Shown here: in pieces, positions 9,975-21,959 of the stretch
Layout of the letters: every line of letters begins with the position of its first letter
Position numbering within the stretch: the first letter of the stretch is position 1
NCBI GenBank assembly: GCA_018389105.1
Contig: JACATO010000629.1
Location: 1,178,001 to 1,242,000 of the forward strand
Direction: 5' to 3'
Source of the DNA: Nautilus pompilius
Taxonomy: Eukaryota; Mollusca; Cephalopoda; Nautilida; Nautilidae
Length of the DNA: 64,000 bases
Made by a program: the position numbers and the translations under genes
The notes under the pieces: generated by a model
Seen by the model: the letters and a program-made list of their open reading frames with translations, nothing else
Told to the model about the DNA's origin: nothing
The model's database searches: none

Positions 9975-12200
9975 CGTTTCTGTATAAACCAGTCTTAAGT
10001 AGAACTGAAAATAATATCCAAGAGATCTCAGAGACAACATCCTAAACAACAAAATTCTGTCTGTGATTACTCCAGATCATGTACGTGGATTTTTTGTTAA
10101 TGTCCAGAACTTCTTATTGTACACTCCACCATTTTACCTTTATGCTATTTCCATTGTCCTAATTCTGGTCTCTGCAATTATCACTACTGAGAATTGAGTA
10201 CTTGAGATGACTTTAAAAACTACTGTATGAGGACTCCTCAGAAGAGCCAACAACATTCCTCCAATAGTTTAAGATTCAGGCCCCAGCCCTGACCTTTCTA
10301 CATCCTTATCATTTAATGCTACCTGTTTTACTGGAATGAATCAATAGACAAAATTTAATGATTATCAAAAATTTTGCTATGAAGGAAGCATATATAGAGT
10401 AGACTTTTTACTAAAATCAGCTTTTCATTTTAGCATTTTGTGCTTTTTTTACATAGCAAAGCAATGAATTGCTTAAAATTAATTCATTGTGCCAGTTCAC
10501 TTTCAACAATACTTGAATGGTAAGTTCATGTAATCCATTCTGAATCATTGTACTGCACAAGAAGATTTTGATGAGTTGGCTGAATGATCACTCGGCTAAA
10601 GCAACTGCAACAAACAAATACAAAAAAATTTGATATATGGCACAGATATTGCTGAAAATTTCTTCCAATCTGAAGTACACATTCTTGTTCAGATGATACC
10701 GAAGGCTAAGATGATACGCTCCAAAATTGGCAACATGCATTGTATTCAGATAGCACATTTTTTAAATCGCTTCATATAAGGACATCTTTCTTGTGCTCAG
10801 CTATGAAATTATTACATGACCTCAAATATCTTTGGGTCCTTTGACTGTTCTCCAGTCCTAGAGTAATTGATCTGGGCTTTTTTCTCCCCTCCCCCAACAT
10901 TTTAGTATTACTGTTCCCTGGTAACAGCAAGAGGTCCAATAAGATTTTCCAAGCACCAACTGATAATTCACAGTTGACAGTTGCTCAGTATGACTGATGT
11001 CTTGTATTATGTCAATGATCATACCAAAATAATTTCAAAATTAACCTTTTTAGCAATACCATGAAATATACAATTTCCCATTGGGACAATAAATTCATTT
11101 TGAATATTTTTACTATGGTAATGATCAGCGATTTCTGTTTTCTCAATTTGTTTGAAGTGTTATTCCTTTATTATGGAGGTCAAACATTGCTAGCAATTTA
11201 GCTTGACCATGGAACTACCTATTATAATGATCATGATGTTTTTATGTAGTTCCACAGAAAGCCATATTTTATTCTGCCAAATGACAAACAACATAAACAA
11301 GTTTTGTTGAAACAGATCTCCAGCAATTTCAGTTAATTCTAGATGGACCTTTACAATAATTGTGCTGTTACCGATTATCATTTATACCTCATCTATACAT
11401 TTAATTGGGAATTACTGGTAATGTAACAACTATTCCCTTCAACATGTAGCACTGGTCTCCTATATCCTATATTTGTCTCTTTTGATGAGTTTGCACCTCT
11501 GTGCATCATTTAGTCTTTTTGGCCACACTGCTGAATCATCAGCCCGCATCGGAATTACCTCTTTATACTTGTGCTTCACAGTACTCTGATTTAGTTTGTA
11601 CAAATTCCACTATTTCTCCAAAATGTGCTTCAGAATTCAAAGCCATTATCTAGTCAAAAAAGAACTTTGGTCAACAGAAGTGGAACTTTCACAATTTGCT
11701 GCCTCTTGAGATGCAGAAGGCGTAATTAATTTAAGATACACTGCCAAGCATTTGGCTTTCTCCTGAGTAATCCATCATATCTGAGCACTGCTGGAATATG
11801 AATGTTTCATTACTACAAAAGTATGATTTACTGCTGCTGTATGTATGCTGCGGCATTCACAGATGAACTTACATGTAATGCATAGTTAGTAATTCCACAG
11901 TCAATACTAGATTCTAAAATTCGTCAGAGTGAACCAACCTCACATTTCGATAACTTTTACTCTCATGAGTTTATGAAATAATTCTCATTATTTGCTGATT
12001 CATTCAAGAAAATATGTTGTACCTTATAGTTGACGGTTTTATTTGTTTTGTTTGCTCTACCATCTGCTATCTGTCCTTATTAACCTCTGTTTCCTTGGGG
12101 CTTCAGCTTGGTTTCATGCCTTCTAAAACCAGTGCTTAATGGGATTTCACATCTGTCCAGCTAAGGACATGGAATTTCAAACTTTTGTACTGCTTTAGTG
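9975..12200. other. AT-rich stretch, one weak repeat match
   Basis: No gene was recognised. On the minus strand at about 11375-11430 there is a roughly 50-base block (TTACCAGTAATTCCCAATTA..) that matches about 37705-37755 with mostly transition differences, so part of this stretch is an ancient dispersed repeat of unknown class. The rest shows only AT-rich, stop-rich sequence. Confidence 0.4.
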
Positions 12201-12210
12201 TGCTAACTAA

Positions 12211-12480
12211 ACAGGCCTGTGTACTCAGTGTGCAGCCACAGCAGCCCGACGCAAGAGTGACCTCCCGGGTCCTTGGGGTCCCCGGCATCAGGTGGACTGG
12301 GCGAGCTTGTCGGCTCGACGAACGTCTCTTGATCACGAGGGGGAGGACTCGACAGAGAACGGGACACTTGTCTTTACAGGATGCAATGCCATTGAAAGAG
12401 CCTCGTTCGGAAGTCCAACTTGCTCAACAACAACAACAACAACAGCAGCCACAAAATGCTTTCAGAGACTTGGCTTTTAG
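12211..12480 (+). CDS. GC-rich candidate exon with poly-Q potential
   Basis: A sharply GC- and CpG-rich island (about 12228-12370) sits in AT-rich surroundings and stays open in two plus-strand frames. One frame (12211-12480) reads AARRKSDLPGPWGPRHQVDW, later DHEGEDSTENGTLVFTG, and ends at TAG 12478. The other (12185-12661) contains MPLKEPRSEVQLA followed by eight Gln from a CAA/CAG run at 12424-12450. Possible acceptors are TGTGTACTCAG at 12228 and TTGTCTTTACAG at 12379. A donor-like CAG|GTGGAC lies at 12292. I cannot choose the frame or name the product. It could be an exon of the plus-strand gene, or a GC-rich non-coding element. Codon-level conservation would decide. Confidence 0.35.
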   Translation, partial: TGLCTQCAATAARRKSDLPGPWGPRHQVDWASLSARRTSLDHEGEDSTENGTLVFTGCNAIERASFGSPTCSTTTTTTAATKCFQRLGF

Positions 12481-12484
12481 TGCT

Positions 12485-14000
12485 GTGATCAAAGTAATAA
12501 TACAGACCAGAATGGAAGTCACCCACCATGAATCCAGTACTTTCTGCGAATGTTTTGGACCACAGCTTGTGGTGTTCAGGACAATGAAACAAGGAAGTTA
12601 CCCGAGTATATATATGTGTGTGTGTGTGGGTCAGGGTTTTGTGTTTGTAAAGTATGCTTGAAGATTTCTCAAGATTAATAGAGCCGTTCTACACCCACTC
12701 CACTCACATTGTGTCCAAGAAACTGAGCACAGCTCAAAAGCAGAAACCTGCTGAACTATTCCTGTTCCGCTATTATTTGGCACTAAATGATAATGTAAAG
12801 ATATAAAGAAAATGAGCAATCAATTAACAGGTAAAGTTAGCCAACTTTTTTGTTATATTTCAAGATTAATTAAAAACAAAACAAACATTGAGACTTTATG
12901 CATTTACTTCCTTTTCCAGAGTGGGAAGGAATAAAAGTGATACAATAAAGTAACTAAATTATTGTCTTTAGTCTGGAAGCAACCAATAATAATTTTATTT
13001 TGATTATTTCTGGATATATGGATGTACATTTTTTTTTAAAATTATTATTATAATTAAATAATAGGTAAACAGTAGTTATTGTTTTATTTAATTGCTTCTA
13101 ATAATGCATCGTAATTAACCAGTTACCTCCTTGATTTGGTCTTGTAATTCTATTTTTATAATCATAAAACTTTTCGTAGCATTTTAATTCTTAGACCAGT
13201 TTTCTAACTAGTAAAAGAAATACACCTGCTACAATAAACCTCCTGTCAATTGAAGACTAAAAACGTTTTTTAAAGTGTAAAACAAAAATATAGAGAAAAG
13301 AACAGGTAACGTGTTGGATAAGAAATCCATAGAATAAACTTAAATATAATCAATGCAACAACAACTCAACAGAAGTTCCTTCCAGAACCCTTCAGTGTTG
13401 GACATGGAAGGAATCACACGTGGCCATCTGAAAAAGAAATTATGCCAGAGATGAGTGCAAAGACTGGGATTCAATATTGGCTCCTAGATGGCCCACTGCA
13501 CTGTTTTCTCAACCTTATTATTCTATAGCAAGGAATATTTTTCTATGTAGCTCACCTACACATAAGCAAATGTAACTTTTTTTAATAATAAATTATACCC
13601 TTACAATGAACTTGACTTTGGTGATGCTTCATTATTATTACATAATTGTACAATTGTCTGGTTTTGAATTAAGTGACTGGCAGTTAGTGATTTTAATGCT
13701 TATTAATTAGGACTTTAATTCTCTTTGAGACTGAGGTAAAAGGCACAATACAAACCTAAGTTATTTCTTATTATTTAATTACATTTAAGAAGTATGAGAA
13801 TCTATTGATAATCTTTAAGTGAGAGAGTCAGGGATGCTGGTTTCTAAAAGGCATAGCAAATAATAAAGTAATAATATACTAAGTAATTAACAGCATTTTT
13901 AAAATACTTAACTGAAACAACCTTTTGAAATATGTTTTTTTTAAAAGAAGACAGTAGGTAATAAATATTTCTTACTTACTGCTGGTGTCCCTTCCTTGGT
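12485..14000. other. AT-rich intron-like stretch
   Basis: It has a short (TG)n run at about 12612-12630 and a very AT-rich tract at 13020-13100. No gene, RNA or transposon was recognised. It ends with a pyrimidine-rich acceptor-like tract (CTTCCTTGGTCTTGCAG). Confidence 0.4.
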
Positions 14001-14007
14001 CTTGCAG

Positions 14008-14029
14008 CAAAGCCATGGACTGAGAAAAG
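14008..14029 (+). CDS. Candidate 22-nt micro-exon
   Basis: A strong acceptor (CCTTGGTCTTGCAG) is followed after 22 bases by a donor-like AAAAG|GTCAGC. In the only frame consistent with neighbours it begins with two left-over bases, encodes KPWTEK, and leaves two bases. Those phases join exactly to the candidate exons at 1749-1814 (which leaves one) and 19075-19237 (which supplies one). The phase match is encouraging, but a 22-nt exon has little independent support. Confidence 0.2.
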
Positions 14030-17000
14030 GTCAGCCCCTCATTTCTTGAATTAACTTTTTGTAATGTCAATTCTGGCACCTTTTGCACTTGGACATTTTT
14101 AACACGGGTCTCTCTGCTGCCTTTCCTTAGTTACAAGGCCGACTGCTAGAATGAATAGTGCAAGTGATGAAATTATCTGTTTTGTTGTTTTTCTCTGTTT
14201 CTTAAGTTCAGTTTTACTAAAGAACTATGCTGAAAAGGGTTAAATTAAAATTGGTAGCTAACAACAGATTCTTTTATGTAGCCAGAACTCGAACTAAATA
14301 CTAAGCACATGTTTCTAGAAAACTAGAGAGAGAGAGAGAGATTTTAAAATTTGACCTGATGGATGACATAAAAGGACTGCAGCAAATTGACTGTTCATAC
14401 ATATTGTAAATAACAGTAATCAGTCCATCAAGGTAATAATTGTTTTATATGCAGGTGAAAAAAAAATCACAATTTGTTTATGTGATCTTCTTTAAAACGT
14501 TTACTGCAAAATTACAGGTTCATTTTGGTGCATTTGCATATTTTGTTATATGTGAGAATAATAGTAAAATGTTGTGCTAAACATTTTTGAAAAATAAAAC
14601 ATATAGTTAGATATTTTCCTTGATTTTCATTTATCAAGAGCTTTCAAAACAGCAACTGCTGTAGGTAGATGAGATAGTAGTTTTCTATCTGTAGCCAGGT
14701 ATTATCCTTACGGTACTGGTTTAATTTGTTTAGAGGATCAGATGGCACCGAGAACCATATTAGAAGACAGGTGTGCATAGATGGATGAGATCACGTAGGT
14801 TTTCTAGCAGTTATAGAAGGCTTGAAAATTACTCCAGACATGCCACAAACATGAATGGATAAGATGTTGAACAGTTTGAGATGTGGGCTTGGGTTCAGAA
14901 TGTCTTGGTGACAGATGTGATTGAGCACTAGAAGCTTGCATGATTTGGTTAGGCTGGTCAGTACTACAGAAGGATTGTGGCAGACAGCTGATTTGAGAAT
15001 GAATAAAAAATGAAAACAAATCTTCAAACACCACCAAACATTCCTGATGCCATTGTACTAGGTATATAGTCAGTATTTACGCAAGCAGATTCCTGCCAAG
15101 TTCTGACGTTTAAGGAAGTTTGGATATTAAGTATTTAAAGTGCTGGTTGTTTTTTCCCCCCTTTATATTGTTGAACAACACGCGATTTTAAAGAAAATGG
15201 CGGTAATGAGATTTTAAAATTACCTGCCACGTGTCTAACGTCAAAAGTTTGTGTCAGAGAAATTTTATTAACACTAAAAAAACAGAATTCCCTTCGAGAT
15301 CAGCAGTTATAAATCCATTGTTTATACCTGCATTCCGGAGTGTATGGCATAAATCCTGAAGGTTGTTTTAATCATCCATGAGTTGAATTATGAATTATGA
15401 ACTATTATGGTCTATATCTGTGGCATCCCAAAAAGGGTTAATTTTTGTTACTCTGATAGATGTGGCATTACTTTTTCAAAGGGATTTTCTCATTTATACA
15501 CCATCGCTGCACCTGATTCTTGTGGTATAATTTGGTCACTGAGTTAAAATTTTTTTACTTTGAACTGACTTTATCGGTTGGCCTAGCGGAAAATCGTCAA
15601 AGCTGACATCTTTGTTGACAATGCAGAAGTCATAGCACAGGTCCCATTAGAAAAAGGAAGCAAAGATTACTTCAGAATAAACTAAAGCAAGTCATTCTTC
15701 GTTATCTGCAGCACTCTTTTCACCAGTCATCTAGGCAACTCTTCTCAACCATTCTACCATAATATTTTTTGTTTAATTTGCATTTCACAAATGTGGTGAA
15801 TATTTTAAAAGTAGTTTAAGCAACAGTTTTAGAAAAATGCAGAATTTCTAGACATCTACTTTAAAAAAAAATAAATTATTTGTTAATTTTATAAAATTTC
15901 TCAGTCAGTTTTGTTACCATATATCAACCATTAATCAGACTCCACAGGTTTGGCCAGGAAGCTTTCATTATACAAAAATGTGGATATTTTTAAAGATGAT
16001 TGATAAGATGTATAATCTCAGTCTGGCTTACAGAAATTTCATGTTAACGTGACTGATCTTTCTAACATCTTTTTGTGAGGGAATACATTAAGATAAGTAG
16101 GTTTGTTGACTACCATTGCCAGATTAGATATCACTAGGAATTGTGAGTATAAAATCAATTAGAAATATTCTTTATTGAATAATAAGAAATGGTCTTTAAT
16201 GATTATTAAATATTATAGAGTAATTTTAGAACAAAAACGCTGACCAATATTCTGTAGAACAATTCATGGAATAGCCATGAAAACTATGCATGACACCTGC
16301 ATGGTAACAGCTACTGCATAGTATCTGCCAGGAATATTTTGTCAAATCAGCATTTAAAAAAGAAACACCACACAGATTCTCTCTTTTTTTGTTTAAATTG
16401 GCTTTACACATTTTAAAAATCTCCCTGCTGCTCTAATGATTTAACTTGCCTGAGATCCTATCGGTTGTAAGATGTGTACTTCTTCCAACAAATGTCTTCA
16501 GCTGCATCTGTATACATACCTGATGGGGTTACGTAGTGCTATGGTTGCCATTGTGAACTCTGCACCTTGTCCCAGCACTTCTACCTTTATCAGAAAAAGA
16601 AAAGTGCATATTAGAACCTTCTTTTTTGCAGCAGATGAAAAAAAAAAAAAGCAGATTGGTACAGGAGAGCAAGAATAAACCACACTATGAAGGGTTAACC
16701 AAATCAAGTCAGTAGGGCCTTTGGCCATGGTAGGCTGGCATCCTTAAATTTGGCCTTCTTTTGGGATCAGGATAAATTTTTATACAACAAAAAAACAAAC
16801 AGAAAATATTGAATATTTAAAACTCATTCATAATCTACAAAATATCTCTTTTAAGAAGATCGCATTAACAAATTTATTCTACAAAACTACAGGATAAATA
16901 AATTCTCTTCTAGTTACTTCTTTCTCATTGAGAACCTTAGATTGTATCAGTTTTATTATCATTATGCAAATGATGGTTTCCCACCATGGTGTATAAAATA

Positions 17001-19070
17001 TCAGATACACAACTTGTTGTCTGGCTGTGGCATTGATTGATGTTAAAGTCCAGTACTCTGAGACAGGTGAGCTCAGCCATGCATGTCACAATTACTACTC
17101 TGAAAATAAGAATTCAGAAGCTCTAGTTATTCCAATGGCTGAATAAGATTAATAGTTTTGTATTCTTCTCTAGTGCTTTCTTAAAAGAGTAGAAATACTG
17201 AAAGAAGTCTGTGTTGCCTAATATGTTTTCCAAAGACATAATGATATAACAGATAACTGTTTTGTTGTTTTTTTTTTTTTAACTAATGCCAACCATTGAG
17301 TCAGCATGATCTTTTGCTTGTTTAATTTAATCTCCCCCCTGCTGTCTTCATCTGGATCCATCCTTGTTTTAGGGTTCATTCCACATCAACTAAAATCATT
17401 CCTTGTTCCAACATTCGGTATGTGGTAGAATCCTGATATAGCAGCAGGTATTGGAAATCATATTCTTATGTTTTGACTGGTTTTGGATTCAGCTGGAATT
17501 TTGTTTAAACCCAGTTTTTATTCTGTTTGGGGGGGTGGAGGTGTGTGTCATACTATGACAGATCCGGTGACTGCTGAATGTGGATCTAGACAGACGTTAA
17601 CAAATTAATCTTCTTGGAGTAATTCTCAGAGTACATCCAGCCTGCCTATTTTCTTATGGCTGTAGATACATCCAGTTTCTAAATCTTTGTTTACAAATAG
17701 ATTTATGAGCAAAATAAACTTTTGATAAATTGTTTACTAGAACGTTTGTTATCATGTTAATATCATAACTAGATCTTACCTTTCCAATACATCTCTTATC
17801 TTTTTTTTTTGCTATTACCACTGGACCAGAGCCAGTTACAGCTCTCATAATTCCTAATTAAACAAATCAATGTTTCGTACTTTGCCTTCTACCCTGGGAC
17901 CAAACTGATAAAACCCATCCAGAGACCCACCCCATTGTTAGAAAATAGTTGTAACTATCCCTGGTCTCCAACGCAGATGTCTGAACATGCGTGTACTGGT
18001 ATTATCTTGGACATGTGTTCCTACCTGTCAAAGATGCACATATCAAACTTTTTCCCCTTATAGTTCTCAGAAGTAAAATACCTGCAATTTCTTGGGTCCT
18101 ATCTGCAAGGCCATCAGAGTTTTTCTCATTACCAAGTCATTTTTTCTAGATCAGATGAAGCCATAGCTCGTGGAACATTCCCACACAAACTGTGTTTAAA
18201 ACTTCACTTCGAATTTTGGAAAAAAATTCAGGAAAATAGTCAAAAATGTGAAATTTTTCGTATCCATTTTTTCAATTAGATGATGAAAATATAGCTGTAA
18301 ATTACATGTTGCAAAGAAAATAATTGTGTTCTCTTGTTGTGACCAAGTGAGATATAGGGGACTGTAATAAAGTTAGTCACTTAGTTAATTGGTTTCATTT
18401 AATTAACAAGTTAATTATTTTTTTTAAAAAATGAGAATTCCTTTCAAAATCTCATACTCCCTGTGTTCCGTTGCTAGCAAAACAGTTGTAATTTGTACTA
18501 AATTTCTAGGTTTTCATGCACTCATGTTATTAAGAAACAAGTCTATCTATACCACATATAAGCTGAACGTTTTGTTAAAAATCTGTTTGTTCCGCATGTG
18601 AACGTGTCCTTTTTTATAGTATCATTTCCCCCCACATATAAAACTGAAGAGTTCTATTAGGGAGTTTGTACTTCGGTAGGTTTGTTCTTACCTGGCATGG
18701 AAAGATTATAAGCCCACCATGCAAGTACTTTTTCCCAACTAGTGTATCTTAAATCGTGGATGGCGATCTAAGACTGCGTGATGATAACACTAATTCCAGG
18801 AAAAACGGTTTATCCTGCCAGGTGTTAGAAAAAAAGATTGCATGGGCGTTTATAAAAAATAATAAACTTATAAACACTTTTGATAAAAGTGGGGCTATAT
18901 AACTAGTTTTTAAAACTTTTCCCTCTTTTTAACTTACCTTTATCTAATTAGTAATTGAAAGGCAAGTTTTGGATGAGTTTGTTTTTTGTCTTTTATTTAA
19001 ACCTTGCACACATTTCACTATCAGGTAAGGAAATAAAAATTTCTGTAACATGTCTGCTTTGCTGTTCTTT
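14030..19070. other. Long AT-rich intron-like stretch
   Basis: I found no convincing gene, RNA or transposon in these 5 kb. Minor features are a short (GA)n run at about 14324-14341, T- or A-runs at 16640 and 17268-17281, and less AT-rich sequence at 14790-15040 with overlapping minus-strand open frames of no recognisable family. The last bases (TTTGCTGTTCTTTGTAG) form a good 3' splice site. Confidence 0.45.
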
Positions 19071-19074
19071 GTAG

Positions 19075-19237
19075 TGTACAACGAATTGTCGTTGCACTGC
19101 TTTCCGCGACTAAAGATGATGTGAAACACGACGTTCCTTTGACACCAGAACTTACACACAAATTGTTTATAGAAGTGGTGGCCAGTCTCACACCATCTAG
19201 ATTTTCACCCACTCCCTTGGGCTTCAGGGGCAGAAGG
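19075..19237 (+). CDS. Probable internal exon, unknown gene
   Basis: This is the best anonymous exon on the plus strand. It is 163 nt, preceded by a polypyrimidine acceptor (TTTGCTGTTCTTTGTAG) and followed by GAAGG|GTAAAG. It carries one left-over base and then exactly 54 codons, ending in phase 0. The peptide includes VQRIVVALLSATKDD, then VPLTPELTHKLFIEVVASL, then TPSRFSPTPLGFRGRR. It is compositionally ordinary, amphipathic and HEAT-like in feel, and unlike the low-complexity translations nearby. The other two plus frames meet stops early. I do not recognise the protein; a large scaffold or cytosolic protein is a guess. A later in-phase donor (AAAG|GTGCAG) 6 bases on is possible. Confidence 0.6.
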
Positions 19238-19239
19238 GT

Positions 19240-19850
19240 AAAGGTGCAGATGCTTTCTAACGAATTCTTTTTTTTTTACTTGTGGGAGGAAACCAACATG
19301 GCCAAATGGTGGCGAACTGTGAGCAGAAACAATGAAATAAAGATATGCCAAATTGATCCAGTCCCAAACAAAATTCAAAATTGGGCCCATAACCTAAGCA
19401 GTTGAGTAACGTACCACTGGACAGATCCGTCACTCATCCATGCATTAAATAGATTACAATTTATTAAGTAGCTGCAGGTTTTGTTATAGATAAATTATGC
19501 TTCTTACCAGATTGTGCCCATTTTCTTTTAAACTAACACAGCATTGCAATTTTTTTCAAAAATTGCTCATATTTTACAAAGTTTTACAAAAACCATTTTG
19601 AACCAAGATAACAACTGTTGATAAGTGGTAGTCACGCGCCAGCTGCTGTGGTCGTTGGGCATTCTGTGGTTTAACAAAGAATCAAGGGTGAAAACACATA
19701 AATGTTTTTTTAATGACAGATTTTAATACATGTAAAAAGAATCCAAACAATATAGTTTATTTTAAAAAAAAAAAGTTTACGAACAGATTAAACATGTTCG
19801 AAATTTTGTTACAAAATTTCAGTTTTTAGAGATTATGTCAGATATACAGA
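19240..19850. other. AT-rich stretch with one small open segment
   Basis: Mostly stop-rich. At about 19628-19681 a short CpG-containing segment stays open (RQLLWSLGILWFNKES), with only weak splice signals. I do not count it as an exon. Confidence 0.35.
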
Positions 19851-19859
19851 TAAAGGAAG

Positions 19860-20240
19860 TATTAGTATTTAGCTGATTGGCCATGAACATCAATTACAGC
19901 CTGACAGCCATAATGCATGGAGTCCACAAAATGAATATACTGGTCTGTGCAAATATCAGCTGAGGTTAGACTGAATAATTTGAAACAATTAATCTAAATT
20001 TCTAGAATTTTTATCTTAATAGCTTTGTTTATATCATTCCACAGATTCTCTGCTGGATTTAAATTAGGGCTTTGAGCCGGTCACTTAAAAACTGGAGTTT
20101 TTTTGATCTGTGAGATGTGGAGGCCACATGTTTCAGATCATATTCGTGTTAAAAATCCATTTAAGAGGAAGAAAGTCCACAGAATATGGTTCTTGCATAC
20201 ATTTTCAGTTTTCTTTGGGGCTGCATCCCTGAAAAATGCT
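19860..20240 (-). pseudogene. Tc1-like transposase, C-terminal part
   Basis: Minus-strand translation recovers the end of a Tc1-type transposase. There is a degenerate QQDNDPKHTA-like stretch (DLKHVAS, about 20130), then PAQSPNLNPAENLWNDINKA (20081-20022), and finally SMHYGCQAVIDVHGQSAKY followed by a stop (about 19928-19862). These correspond to the second and third catalytic regions and the usual C-terminus. Stops and frame changes lie between them. The missing first half may be the piece at 21625-21956, with a Tigger element between them. Confidence 0.8.
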
Positions 20241-20399
20241 ACTTAAAGCAAAACCAATATTACCATAATTAGCCTAATGTTATAGATTGGGGTCACATTC
20301 CTGAGACAATTTTTGGTCAAAATATTCTCACATAAATGGTATTATATTCTTCTTAAATTACATAAAGCTTTATTTAATAAGGTAAATAAATTTTAAAAT

Positions 20400-21622
20400 A
20401 ATAAAACACTTACACAAGATGGTTGAGGCTTTGCTGGGTGAGGCTGAAGGTGGTGGTGTTATTCAGATGAAGAGGCACACCTTCATCTATGGTTGAAACT
20501 GGGTCATCTTCCTTCCTCTTGAAGAAACAGTCAAAAGTCTGCTGAACTGCTGACTTCTTTTCCTGCCAGAATAGTTCTTTGTAGCATTCATTGTTATCAA
20601 TTAAAAGCCTGTTCGTTAAAGAGTTGTGTCCTGTGTTCTGTGTCCTGATCATTATCAGTGAAGATAGCTATGGTCTTGTCAATGTACTGGAAGGCCTCAG
20701 ACAAAAATTTTGCGGTTAATATTCATTGGAATAGAGAATCAATCTACTGCTTCTTCATTCTTGATTCAACAACATTAAATCTTCATTTAACTAACAATGG
20801 TTGTGCATGGGACTCAAGCAACTCCACTATGTTGGAATCCTTACAATGGTCAAACCCAGCTTGATGGGCTAGCTCCACATTGTTGTGTCAAACCTCTCCT
20901 ACTCTCCTCAAACAATTTATTTACACATTCAGGCCAGAGGTTGCACCAAGCACTGTTCAATTTGACTGTTGACACTTCCTTCCACAAATTCTTGATGTTA
21001 TTAGTAGCATTCATGATAACATGGCTATGTCAAAGCCCTGGGGTTCTGAAATGATACACAAGCAATAGTTCTAGCTCACAATCAATCTCCTGCTGTCTTA
21101 CCACTGAGCAGAAAATTTAGGCATTCTTTTGAAACATTAAAGCCAGGTGCAAATTTTTCATCTTTGGAAAGGTGAGTCCCGTCTAGAGCCAAGTCACATC
21201 CACATTGAACACCTGTTCAGGTGCATAGTTACCTTCTTCAACTATTCCTCTCAAAATAGGTGAATAAGGTTCATCAGCTTCCTTGTTGGCACTCTATCGC
21301 TGTACATTTTCAGGTTTTGATAATTGTGGTGCTTCTTGAACTTCTCAGAACATCCATGGTTCCACCTCTGAGCCCTTGCTTCAGATCCTAACATAGGCTC
21401 TCACCTGAATTACCCAAAAAGCTTAGATCTGAATCACGTTGCCTTAAGTCGTTCATCCTTATCACTAACAGCCTCTGCATCTTCCCTATGGTATCATTAC
21501 AGTGCCTGATAATGTAGGGAGCGTCTTGTGACATAATGCTTTCAGCCCTTTTCTTCATCCACTCAGCTTTGTAGTAAACGAACAAATCAATCATTATTCC
21601 CTGGATACAATCAATAGGTTCT
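20400..21622 (-). pseudogene. Second Tigger/jerky-like transposase relic
   Basis: On the minus strand, starting near 21530, the order of a jerky/Tigger transposase can be followed. KMQRLLVIRMNDLRQRDSDL lies in the helix-turn-helix/CENP-B region at about 21500-21440. Next come RWNHGCSEKFKKHHNYQNLK (tcf-type 'GWF.RFKKRHNL' counterpart, about 21370-21310), the degenerate EEL..V region, then NIKNLWKEVS..LNSAWCNLWPEC at about 21020-20930, and an acidic tail to 20410. The catalytic DNAPGHP-to-DQG portion is not visible between about 21120 and 21060, so the copy appears internally deleted. It is a different, more diverged copy than the one at 8550-9970. Confidence 0.75.
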
Positions 21623-21624
21623 GA

Positions 21625-21956
21625 CCATTTTTTTTTAGAGAAACATCCCCATACCATAGTGGGCTAGCCCCCCACGCCACCTTTGGTCGTCAGTTCGGTA
21701 CACTTCGGACAGAATGCTTCCCCGAATCCTTGCTGCACTTCTGCCCGGCTAAACACCTCATCAGTCAGAAATCACAAAGCCGTCATAATAATGTACGAAA
21801 AGGGAGAGCACGAAGAATATGACGGTGGTGTGTAAGTCAATAGAAAGGACAAGAAATTGCTCTTCCACCTGTGAGATGGCCAGGCTGGAACGTCTGTCTA
21901 CCTTACATATCTCACCCGTCAGTTCGTATCCTAAACTTTTGGTCTCCACTGTACAC
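21625..21956 (-). pseudogene. Tc1-like element, 5' part with terminal motif
   Basis: The right edge on the minus strand reads TACAGTGGAGACCAAAAGTT, a typical Tc1-like terminal motif next to TA. Downstream the strand encodes GG.PTMVWGCFSKK (about 21700-21630), the conserved segment between the first and second catalytic residues. Similarity stops there, where the Tigger-like sequence begins. Together with 19860-20240 this is best read as one Tc1-like element interrupted by a Tigger copy. Confidence 0.65.
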
Positions 21957-21959
21957 CCT

